Source: Smittium culicis | Taxonomy: Eukaryota; Kickxellomycota; Harpellomycetes; Harpellales; Legeriomycetaceae | NCBI GenBank assembly: GCA_001970855.1 | Contig: LSSN01000137.1 | Span: forward strand, 13,539 to 27,131 | Direction: 5' to 3' | DNA: 13,593 bases | Part shown: positions 1 to 9,109 of the stretch, in pieces | Numbering within the stretch: position 1 is the stretch's first letter | Layout of the letters: every line of letters begins with the position of its first letter | Made by a program: the position numbers and the translations under genes | The notes under the pieces: generated by a model | Databases searched by the model: none | Told to the model about the DNA's origin: nothing | Seen by the model: only the letters and a program-made list of their open reading frames with translations

Positions 1-17
1 CCCCCCCCCCCCCACCC
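1..17. repeat. Poly-C tract at left end
   Basis: Thirteen C, one A, then three C, running into AAAATAAAA. The tract is followed at once by very AT-rich DNA, so it is not part of a graded GC-rich region. The other end of the window also finishes in poly-C on the same strand. A pair of ordinary telomeres would show C at one end and G at the other, so this is better explained as a homopolymer where the contig ends. A sequencing or assembly artefact is possible. Confidence 0.9.
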
Positions 18-423
18 AAAATAAAATACCTCTTAGACTAATATTTTTTTTCATCACTTGATCAAAATGGTTGTACTGCTTGAATAAAGAGGCTTTTAAT
101 CTGAATGATTTACAAACGCAAAAAATCCAGCTTCTAAAATTATCAGTAATAAAATTTCTGTTCCATTTATAGCTAATATTTAATATTGCTTTCGCTTATC
201 TTTCAAATATTTTATTCCATATATTTTCAAGAAAATCGGACTGCAAGAAGTTATTTCCAGTTTTAATTATGATAAAGGGTATTAAAGCGAAAATCTCATT
301 AAAAAAAAAGATCCGCTTATATATATCTGTAGCTAATAAAATTCAACAGATCTTTTTTACAAATAATCAAATTATCTAAAAAAAATTTTAATTTCAAGAA
401 TTTTTTTATCTATACCTTCAATT
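18..423. other. AT-rich spacer, no gene
   Basis: No open frame of useful length is present. The stretch is dominated by A and T runs. Its only clear structure is the inverted repeat at 304-358. It leads directly into the heptamer array. Confidence 0.7.
304..358. repeat. Inverted repeat with GATC core
   Basis: AAAAAAGATC (304-313) is perfectly complementary to GATCTTTTTT (349-358): a 10-bp stem with a 35-nt loop. A competing 6-bp stem, ATCTGT (325-330) with ACAGAT (346-351), overlaps the right arm. Half the long stem is an A/T run, so much of the match may be chance. It ends in six T like an intrinsic terminator, but the long loop and the lack of any gene argue against that role. Confidence 0.45.
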
Positions 424-747
424 TACTAAATACTAAATACTAAATACTAAATACTAAATACTAAATACTAAATACTAAATACTAAATACTAAATACTAAA
501 TACTAAATACTAAATACTAAATACTAAATACTAAATACTAAATACTAAATACTAAATACTAAATACTAAATACTAAATACTAAATACTAAATACTAAATA
601 CTAAATACTAAATACTAAATACTAAATACTAAATACTAAATACTAAATACTAAATACTAAATACTAAATACTAAATACTAAATACTAAATACTAAATACT
701 AAATACTAAATACTAAATACTAAATACTAAATACTAAATACTAAATA
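424..747. repeat. Perfect heptanucleotide array (TACTAAA)46
   Basis: Counting phase across the lines gives 46 complete, uninterrupted copies of TACTAAA (424-745) plus the first two bases of a 47th, about 324 bp in all. No substitution or indel was seen. Seven is not a multiple of three and each frame meets a TAA every 21 bases, so the array cannot be translated under the standard code. Complete homogeneity suggests recent expansion by slippage or unequal exchange. The unit differs at two positions from CCCTAAA, the C-strand of the plant-type telomere heptamer. That resemblance is noted only; no true telomere repeat is present. Confidence 0.98.
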
Positions 748-758
748 TTCCCATTGAT

Positions 759-787
759 ATTGGATTTTATATACAAGTAAATCCAAT
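759..787. repeat. Hairpin flanking the heptamer array
   Basis: ATTGGATTT (759-767) pairs perfectly with AAATCCAAT (779-787) around an 11-nt loop. It lies 12 bases beyond the end of the array. It contains GG/CC pairs in otherwise AT-only DNA, so it is less likely to be chance than most local stems here. No function can be assigned. Confidence 0.55.
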
Positions 788-896
788 TTTATGTATTATT
801 AGATTTATCAAAAAATGTCAAAGTTCAAGTTAATTAGTAAGAAAAAACAATTAGAATAAAAGATTTATTTTAAAGATATATAATTCGCCTAATTTG

Positions 897-913
897 AAAA
901 AAAAAAAAAAAAA
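897..913 (+). repeat. Poly-A tract (17 A)
   Basis: Seventeen consecutive A. This could be the tail of an old retroposed sequence, but no flanking target duplication or body could be recognised, so a slippage-generated homopolymer is the simpler reading. Confidence 0.8.
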
Positions 914-1483
914 CTGATTTATAAAATTCTCGCACATATAAAAAAATATTAAATATTTACTTAATTAAAATTACCTTATATCCTTATAATTATAGGTTAA
1001 ATTATTTACATTCATACGAAATCAATATTCCTAGAATAATACCTTAAATCGAAATTATATTTGAGTATAAATTTGATTATTTCCACATACAGGAAATAAA
1101 TAACATCATTAAATTTTGTAAAGTGGTCTGAATGGGGGATTTAAACAGTTAGATAATTAAATATAAATTTTATTAAATCATAAACTGATGAGAACGATAA
1201 ATCGGATCATTATTTTTAAAAAAATAAAATGTAAGTGATATATTTTTTAGAAATTATAGAAAAAATTCGTATAATTGTTATTTTGTAGCTAAAAAAGGTT
1301 AAAAGAAATCAATCACTATAATAAACAAAAATAATTGTTTTTTGATACTACTGTTTGATTTTAAAACGACAAAAATATTTTATTAGCATATTATATTGCA
1401 ATAATTAAATTATAATTACTTTATGTATTAAAATTATTAGGCTAATCTGACCTGTATACGAAATTTAATTGTTAAAATATTAT

Positions 1484-1514
1484 TATCTAATTTAATAATG
1501 ATTTTAATTAGATA
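1484..1514. repeat. 9-bp inverted repeat
   Basis: TATCTAATT (1484-1492) is the exact complement of AATTAGATA (1506-1514), with a 13-nt loop. Only one G:C pair occurs per arm, so chance is quite possible in DNA this rich in A and T. Confidence 0.4.
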
Positions 1515-4403
1515 GTTACAGTTTTAATAGCAATATAAAATAGCTACAAACGAAAAATAGTTAGAAATTTGTATATTAATTTATAAATATATCTTGTTGA
1601 TATTTATTCAAAGAATAATGCGACTAAAATTTATAACAAATTAAACATAAATTTAATTAATTATATAAGCTAATATTGATTATATAGTGAGAAAAAAATT
1701 TTTCAATCGTAGGAAGATTTGTTTTCTTAAGAAGCATTCAAAAATAAAAATTTATATAATTAAATAAAAAGCGATTTACATAACCAATGAAAAAAAACTC
1801 TAGGTGAAAAATAATACAGATAATATAAATTAGAATTAATTTATAAGATTTTTTTAAGATAACCAAACAATCTTTAAAACTAAGTAAATTAAAACTCTAA
1901 CTAAAACATAAAATAAAAAAAGGCTAATTTGAGTGGATTATGATGGAAAAATACTTTGACCGAGATAAGAGTTAAAAATAAAAAATGACGGAAATGAAAA
2001 AATTTTTTTAATAAAATTGAAGTGCCTTTCAGAATCGAGATATGATAGGTGAATACATAAAATATTTATTCTCAAATCACTAAAATAAAAAAAAAGAGCA
2101 TATTTATAATATAAACAGAAAAAAAAGTATGAATTATATCCTAAAAATTAAAAAATATTTAAGATTAATGATAATTTTTCTATAGTTGATTATCGCTGAT
2201 AAAAATCGTAAAAACTAAAATTAAACTAATTATACATTTAATTATACAAAATATTAAAAAACTATATTAAAAAAGCTTAAAAACACCCAGATAGAATTTA
2301 AATAAAATATAAAGAAAAATAATATCAATTAGCTATTTAAAATCATAATTTTGATTTTTTAATGTAAATACTTTTTCTTTTTATACTGCTAATTTTTTAG
2401 TGCTTTTAAAAAGAATTATAAAAAATTAATTAACATATGATTGATTTCAGCTACTGTAGTTAGGTTATTAGATTTTTTATTTTGGAGATGAAATAACTTG
2501 GTTTTATTAGTTTTAGCTATTTTATGAATAAATTTTCAAAATTTTTTGTAGATATTTTTGTTAAATTTAATATTAAATAAAGACTCTTTTAATAAAAAAA
2601 ATTTTAATTCAGTGTAAAAAAAAAGTTTAAATTGTCATTATTATCCATGCATAGGCTAGAAAAAATATTTTTGTTGGTAAATATATGCTTTTTTTAGCAC
2701 ATGTTCCTATTTTAAATTTAATATGAAGTGTAAATAATAATAAAAAAAACAGATTAGAAAAGCTGGTATTAAAAATCACATATTTCAATAGAAAAAAAAT
2801 TTCAAGCTAAAGATTTTGATTAATTTTTTGAGTTTTGAATTTTAATTCTATGTATATATTTTATTTTAGGTGCTCTAACTCTAAATTTTGAATAGATAAT
2901 GATATTTAAAAACTAAATAATATATTTAGGACTTATAAAAACTTTTATTAAGATATCTGCACTTCAATATATATAATTAATTTGAAATGTTATAAAGAAT
3001 CTGAAAAAATTAAACAAAAATATTTGTGCCACAATTTAATGAAAGTCAAAAGAAATAAAAAACTTTAAAAGATACATATTTTATTTTTTTATCCCAAATT
3101 ATAATCAAATTATTGAATCTAGAAAGGTATAATATCTTTTTGAAAGTTAAATGTAGTACTTTTTTAACAATTTTAGAATATACTAACATTTTTCTAATTA
3201 GTTATTTTTACCACAAATATATTTATCAAATATTAAAAAAAATAATTAGTTTTTTATTTCATATTATATGCTATTTGAATAAAGAAATACAAACATTTAT
3301 AGGTATTTAATATTAATTTCAATTTTTTGAATCTTTTATGTTGTGAAAACAATTATCAGATTTATACGACCGAAAAATATAATAAATTTTAATACCAATA
3401 TGTTTTTTATATAAGGAAAATTTTTTTGGTGAAATAAGTGATATTTTAGAATTTTGAGTTTTAATTTTTAAAATTTATATTATTTTTCGGACAAGATTTT
3501 TATATTTACTTACAAAGTGAAATCACAGATAATTTATTAATTATTAAAAATATAACAGATGGAAAGATAAAAATATTAGAATAAAATTAATGTACTATAA
3601 AAAAATTTGAATATTAAAAATTTTTTATTTATAATTTTTTTATAACGAACTTTAAACTTTTTAACTAAAAATTAGTATAAAGTAAATAAATTAATATATA
3701 AAAAAGTGACACATTTAAATTTTTCAGCTATAGAGCGATCCTGTAAATCTGAATTATTATAAAAAAAAGCTGATTTTTTATTATAAAATTGATAATTTTA
3801 TTTATGTAAAAATATATTTATTTTTCTAGATTAGCTACATCTATAAGTTCAAGAAAAAAAATTTAATCTTTTTTTAAATAAATTTTTTGTGTTTTAGAAA
3901 TTTTTGAAAGCTTAGAAAAAATATATTTAATTTATCAATGGTATATATTAAAAATTTCAAGATAAATTTAAAAATAATAAATGTAAACCAATAATTCTAT
4001 TGATTTATAAAAGCTTTTATACGTTTTAAAATAAGAAATTATCTCCTAAAAAATATATTGATAAATAGATATTAATTTTTTCAGAATATGATTGTTTTAT
4101 ATTCTCAAGATTATCAATTAGTTAATATTTTAATGAAAATACTTGACTTAAAATTTATATTTAATAAAAAAATTCAATACTTTTATTTTACTAAAAAACT
4201 AGAAACGAATTTGAGAAATATTATAAATGGGGTTATTTCCAAGAGACAATATAGTCTAATTAAAATATACTTAGAAATCAGATACATTTTAATATGACTA
4301 TTCTTACTAATACTATTCTTTAGAAATGTTTTTTTATTGCTATTTTATTACTCTAGAGTTTTATTATCTAGAATTTATTTAAATGAAAGTTATAAAAATG
4401 CTT

Positions 4404-4417
4404 TATATATATATATA
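4404..4417. repeat. TA microsatellite
   Basis: Seven TA units in a row inside AT-rich spacer. It is a simple sequence tract with no associated gene. Confidence 0.85.
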
Positions 4418-5256
4418 TTTAGCTTTAATGTTACACAAAATAATTTAATTGAGATATTTTTATTCAAAAATAAATAATTTAGCTTTAAATTTATTTAAAT
4501 ATAAAGGACGGATTCTATAATTAAATTTTTTTATTTTAAAATAATTTAAAACGTTCTTAAACATGAATTACTATATCTTATTATTTTTACTTTTACTACC
4601 TGTATTTCACAAAAGTGCTAATTAATGAATAAAGACCATAAATAAAATATTATATAATATCGGATTTTTCTTCATATTATAACGCAATTCGCGCTAGTAT
4701 TTTTTTTTAAAGCAGCTAGTTTTATTATCTACTCTAAGGGTAATACATCTTTAAATAAGTATTGGAATATAATAACGCTTAACTTTCCATCAAAATTAGC
4801 TTTGCACTATCAAAAATACAGATGATAATTTATCAATAACAAAATCTAATATCTTAAAGTTTTGCTAACTTCAGAAAAGCTAGTAATTTCATAAAAATTC
4901 ATTCAAAAAAATATTAAAAAAGAACTATATTAATGCTAAAAATGAAATATATAAATGCTCTCCTGATATTTAATAATCCAATCAGAAAATATATCAAACT
5001 TATTTAATTCAGTATTGTTGCAGCTTATTCACCCCTTAAATTTATCCCTAATGATCTCCATTTATAATTCTAGGGTGTTATTAAATTCAAAAATATACCT
5101 ATAAAATAGTATCACGCCACACTTTTACTTTCAGTTGAGCCACTCTAATCTCCAATACCCGAATAGATAATAAAATTCATCTTTTATTAATGCCTAAATA
5201 GGTCAATAAAATTTTATTCTCAAAGATAGTATCACTCTTCAATGGATTATTATTAC

Positions 5257-5619
5257 TTACTGAGAAAATTTTAATTTCCTTCTTTTACGATGTAGAGGGC
5301 TAAAGAATCTGATATATGAGTATTTTAGGACAGCGATTTTCTTGAATGATTTTAGAAAAATAAGCCAAAAGAGGTCTACTTGAAACATTGATTGCGTGGA
5401 TCTTTCTGTTGGTATATTGATCCCGATTTCGTTCAGGTACGCAGCTCGCAGACTGATTGAAGAATTTAAATGTAATAGCATATAAAATCTTTTATGCCTT
5501 ACATCAACAATACTATTTTTTTTTATCTTTACCGCATTTTTTATAAAACTGTTATCGTACCAATGAAATTCCGTGATAAAAATTTTTTTAATAGATGAGT
5601 GTTCAAAGAAATGAAACAA
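5257..5619 (-). pseudogene. Possible decayed Tc1/mariner-type transposase fragment
   Basis: This is the longest open frame in the window (120 codons). It opens with TTG directly after an in-frame GAT and TGA, so no true start is visible, and there is no sign of a ribosome binding site. It lies in a local GC-richer island (33-45% against about 25% around it). Residues 54-75 (SISLRAAYLNE, GINI, then RST) resemble the second helix-turn-helix of Tc1-type transposases. Residues 107-118 (SPLHRKRRKLKF) resemble the conserved LS..HR..RL.F that follows it. The order is right, but the gap between the two is about ten residues too long and one extra lysine splits the second motif. Beyond the TAA the same frame, broken by stops at 5239-5241 and 5203-5205, reads RVILS then KF, reminiscent of the first catalytic-aspartate region with the aspartate lost. 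No terminal inverted repeats were found. It may instead be a chance frame. Confidence 0.35.
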
Positions 5620-7054
5620 ATCTCACGCGCTAGTTGTTTAACTTAGTACAAATATAATTCCAAATAAATATCAAATAAAAAAAAAACCAATAAACTCGAA
5701 AAGAATTGAAATAAAAAATTTATTTTAGCATCTGTTATTTTTCATACATTCTGTAATCTTAAAAGGCATATACTACTCTACATTATATATAAAGTTTGTT
5801 TATATTATAATTTGATTGTAAACTAAGCGAAGTTTTAATATTGAGAGGCTTTTATAAAAATGTTAAATTAAAACAGTTCAAGAACTAAAAAAGATTTTGA
5901 ATAGTATTTAAAATTTTAAACGCTCAAAATAAGTTTCTTCGTAGGTAAAAATTAATTCTATCGCCTTGAAATATAAAAAAATGTTTAAAATGTTGGAATA
6001 ATTTGAAATTCTAACCCAATTTTGACGCTTTATAAGACTTGGGGAGAGGAAGGAGGACTAAAAAGGTATAAAAATCCATTAGCGAATATTTTTGCAAAAG
6101 TTTTAGCCCGCATTTTTTATTAAAAAATTTACAACAAAAACTCTAATCGGGTAAAAGTATGTATTTTTCAGTTTAGAATGCCTAATTTTTTTATGAAATC
6201 TATTGAAAGTAATTGTTTGTCTTAACTTGATTTTAATTTTATTCCATAGATCTTATAAGTCAAATATCTAAGCGTGTAAAAAAAACTAGAAGCAATTTTT
6301 TTATAGGTAAACTTGTTTAATTCTAAATATCGAATGTTTCGATTCTGCTGGTCTGGAAGCTTCAAATACTTAGCACAGCAGTTCTTTTATAAAAAATTAA
6401 TTTAAAAACACATCTCATATACTTCAATAGTTATATTTTTAACATTTAATCGTGTATTATTTTTAATTAATCTATTCAAGATATTAAACTAAAGCAAAAT
6501 AGTTCTAGTAAAGTTTTTTATCAAGTGAATTCAAAAAGAGGATTTTAAGGCAGGGGATTCGGTGGCTATTAATATTTAATTTTTTATAGAAAGAGCTCAA
6601 TACCAAGATAAAAATCGCTATTTTTTAAAGAGAATGTCGATATTTTTTGACCATGATAAAAATTAGGCTAAAAAAGTATCACTCATCCCATCAGCAGAAA
6701 ATTTTTTTGCGAGATTTAAAATTTTTTTTTTTTAATAACTAAATGTTGAATCAAAATCTTTTTTTTTTACCTTTAAATTCACAAGAGCCTCACGAAACTT
6801 ATGAAACGATCAGTTTTACGCAATTTTTGATTTTATAGCCTTATAAAATATTGAATCAAATATAATTGCTTACAAGTAATAAATAAGAAATTATCATTTA
6901 TTTATTTTATCATTTGATTATTCTAAAACCGAAAATATAATTATTTAGTGCAAAATTTAAAGATAATTTTAAAAGAATGACTACAGATTCTTAAAAAAAA
7001 GAAATCACATCGATTATAATATCTTATAATTGATACAGCCAAGTTATATTAAGT

Positions 7055-7084
7055 CTTATAAAGGTAAATCCAATGCTTTATAGG
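7055..7084. repeat. 9-bp hairpin (one wobble)
   Basis: CTTATAAAG (7055-7063) pairs with CTTTATAGG (7076-7084) through eight Watson-Crick pairs and one T:G, with a 12-nt loop. No function can be inferred. Confidence 0.45.
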
Positions 7085-7148
7085 TATAAGAAACGTAGAA
7101 TAGTATAAAAAACATTCAAATGAATAGCCCTAAAAGTGTGTGGGTGGT

Positions 7149-7167
7149 ATAAGTATATTTTACTTAT
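7149..7167. repeat. Compact 7-bp hairpin
   Basis: ATAAGTA (7149-7155) and TACTTAT (7161-7167) are perfect complements around a 5-nt loop TATTT. It follows a short GT-rich run (GTGTGTGGGTGG). No associated gene. Confidence 0.5.
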
Positions 7168-8218
7168 GCAGAGGTAATTTATTCGATCAAAAGTCGGTTT
7201 TTTAATAAAAATTAAATTGGTTTCAATTATATTTATGAAACATCGCATAATAATTTAAGTCGGATAGAAAGTTCCAATTCATACCTTTCAAGCGGTATTT
7301 GGTAATGTACAGATGTTTTTGAATCATGATTTTTTTACGCATAAAATTCTGACCTCATCAGATAGCAAGCGGGTTATTTATGACAGATTATTTCAAGAAT
7401 CTGAGCTTTTTCTTATAAAAAATTCGTAATGATAAGCTTTTCTTTTAGTTTTAAACCCTTTTAGAAAAACTAACCAATAGATTATACGGCTCATTCAAAA
7501 TATTTATATAATTCGCATTATCAATTAGGATATCTAATCAAAAAAATGCATGTTTCTAAGAACCTTCGTTGATTCAAGCGTATTCAAATGCGTATATTAT
7601 GTGAAATTTATTAGTAATGAAGTCGAAAAAAGATTTTTTATCTACGTTTTTATACGTTATATTATTCAATATAAGCTTTTTAATTTTTATTAACGCTGAT
7701 ACTTTCATGAGAATAATTTAAAAACCAAAACAGTGAAGCTTTTTTCATACTAATCTTAGCTAATTTTTTTCTTTTCATTTTGGGATTAAAAGATTAAGAA
7801 TATTAATTAAATGGGCAGAAAGTTTAATTAAAGCTACTATAACTAGGGGTTTTAGGTATTAGTTTGATTGATACATGGAAAAAAATTAAAGTGCAGAAAA
7901 TGCGCCAGCTTAGGCAATTTTATCCAGCTTAATGAACGCGAAATAAAGTAGTATATGAGAGATTATTACGAGCAGCGGAAATTTTCCTATTAAAAATTTC
8001 CAACTAATCAACTTTGCTATTTTTTTTAATACTTTGAAAAGGTACCATCGAGCGGTTTATGTGATAAAATCAATAGCTTTACCAAGTTAAATAAGCAAGT
8101 AGAATTTAATAATAAAATAGTTCCGCTCCCCCTAAGAATATCCCATATGTAATTAATTCGACTTTATCAAATTCAATAAATTTAGTTTACCAGTTCCAGA
8201 GATTATCAACTATAATTA

Positions 8219-8260
8219 TATAAAGTATTGATAAATTACACTTTATAAATTATCAAGTGT
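8219..8260. repeat. Interlocking inverted repeats
   Basis: Three overlapping stems share one 42-bp stretch: TATAAAGT (8219-8226) with ACTTTATA (8240-8247); TTGATAA (8228-8234) with TTATCAA (8250-8256); and ACACTT (8238-8243) with AAGTGT (8255-8260). They cannot all form at once, so a transcript here could switch between folds. All arms are AT-rich, and chance remains a fair explanation. Confidence 0.45.
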
Positions 8261-8913
8261 TTTATATTTTAAAAGGCAATTTAATCAAGAGTAAAGGAAT
8301 ACAAATGTTTTCACAGTTATTGAATAAAATATTAATTGAGGTTTTAGATTTCGGAACAACGTATCAGAGGCTAAAAAAGCGCAATTCAAGTAAAATTATA
8401 TCAAATTCAATGGTTAATAAAATCGAAGTAGTTTAACAAGCAGGATAGAGGCAATATACGTTTGAATAGATTTGAATTCATTTCAGAGATTACTAAAAAA
8501 TTAATTAATTGCGCTTATTATTTATTTCTTTATAATTTAGACTATATTTGGGTAAATGGAATTTTTAATATGAATCTTATATACCAATTTTCAATTATAT
8601 TTCAAATTAATTTTTTTTTTTTTGTAATTGTGAGAATTTAATTTCAAATGATGATAAATTGTGACTATTTAATAAACTTACTCAAGGAAATGTGGTAGCT
8701 ATTAGTATTTACTTGATAAAAAAAAAGCTGAGCATAAATTTTCCAGGCGCTTGGTTTACGTTATAGACCATAAAAACTGCCGAACATCCGATCTGTTATT
8801 AGTTCCTATAAGGTTCGATAGCGAATATCAAGCAAAAAGTATATTCTTAGTTATTGGTCAATGTTGAAGCGTAAAAAATGATAAAAAAAACGAGTACTTT
8901 GTTGGATATTTAT

Positions 8914-9109
8914 TTAACCCTTTCCTGAGATGTAGGCTATTTTTGTCTACAAAATATAGCCAACTGAATCCGATAAAAATAATTTAATTCCAAGATATTA
9001 AACGATATTGGCATATTGTAGTTAAATAGCAAATAATAGATTTCATTATAAACCATAAACGAATCATAATAATGTTTTTTTTAAAGGTTATTGGGCGGGA
9101 AAGGGTTAA
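8914..9109. mobile_element. Putative piggyBac-like non-autonomous element (MITE)
   Basis: The unit is 196 bp. It starts TTAACCCTTTCC (8914-8925) and ends with the exact reverse complement GGAAAGGGTTAA (9098-9109). PiggyBac-family transposons insert at TTAA, duplicate those four bases, and have ends beginning CCC (or CCY) and finishing GGG. Here TTAA sits at both outer edges (8914-8917 and 9106-9109), leaving a 188-bp element with 8-bp perfect terminal repeats. Beyond them the complementarity continues weakly (a T:G and a G:C pair). The arms hold five C each in DNA of about 25% GC, so a chance 12-bp match at this spacing is unlikely. A strong hairpin at 8935-8961 lies just inside the left end, like the subterminal repeats seen in this family. 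No transposase is encoded, so it would depend on one elsewhere. A coincidental inverted repeat cannot be excluded from a single copy. Confidence 0.6.
8935..8961. repeat. Subterminal hairpin inside the MITE
   Basis: GGCTATTTTTG (8935-8945) pairs with CAAAA (8950-8954) and ATAGCC (8956-8961): eleven base pairs, a single bulged T at 8955 and a 4-nt loop TCTA. TGTAG (8931-8935) can alternatively pair with CTACA (8947-8951). It is one of the most stable local folds I found in the window. Confidence 0.7.

Larger units (their letters stand above)
788..4900. other. Extremely AT-rich non-coding stretch
   Basis: Sampled 60-base lines hold 8-15% G+C. Two short open frames of 65 and 69 codons occur (3113-3310 and 4088-4297). 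Both are made almost wholly of I, L, Y, K, N and F codons and show no motif, which is what chance gives at this composition. Poly-A (897-913) and a TA microsatellite (4404-4417) are present. I see no RNA gene, no mobile-element ends and no coding remnant that I can recognise. Confidence 0.7.
5640..8913. other. AT-rich spacer with scattered hairpins
   Basis: Roughly 25% GC with small G-rich patches, for example around 6020-6060 and 6545-6565. Frames are short and broken in all six readings. One + strand frame (8706-8998) has only a single TGA, at 8865-8867, but contains no motif I recognise. Poly-T tracts occur at 6722-6733 and 8611-8623. Hairpins at 7055-7084, 7149-7167 and 8219-8260 are listed separately. 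No gene is supported. Confidence 0.65.

Noticed and set aside
424..747. Array read as yeast-type branch-point sites (TACTAAC-like)
   Set aside because: The sixth and seventh bases do not give TACTAAC, there are 46 tandem copies, and no splice sites or exons are present.
3113..3310. 65-codon plus-strand frame
   Set aside because: TTG start, composed of I, L, Y, F, K and N codons only. At about 12% GC several frames of this length are expected by chance, and no motif is present.
4088..4297. 69-codon plus-strand frame with ATG start
   Set aside because: Same AT-driven amino-acid make-up, no domain, no supporting context. Its length is within chance expectation.
5022..5040. LQQ on the minus strand, recalling the second catalytic region of Tc1 transposases
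   Set aside because: It is in a different frame, much too close to the preceding fragment, and lacks the DN.P.H that should follow.
8811..8821. GGTTCGATAGC resembling a tRNA T-loop
   Set aside because: Flanking bases do not form a 5-bp T-stem, and no D-arm, anticodon arm or acceptor stem lies upstream.
8706..8998. Plus-strand frame of about 97 codons with a single TGA at 8865-8867
   Set aside because: No recognisable motif. Its second half runs into the proposed MITE left end at 8914, so continuity as one old gene is unlikely.
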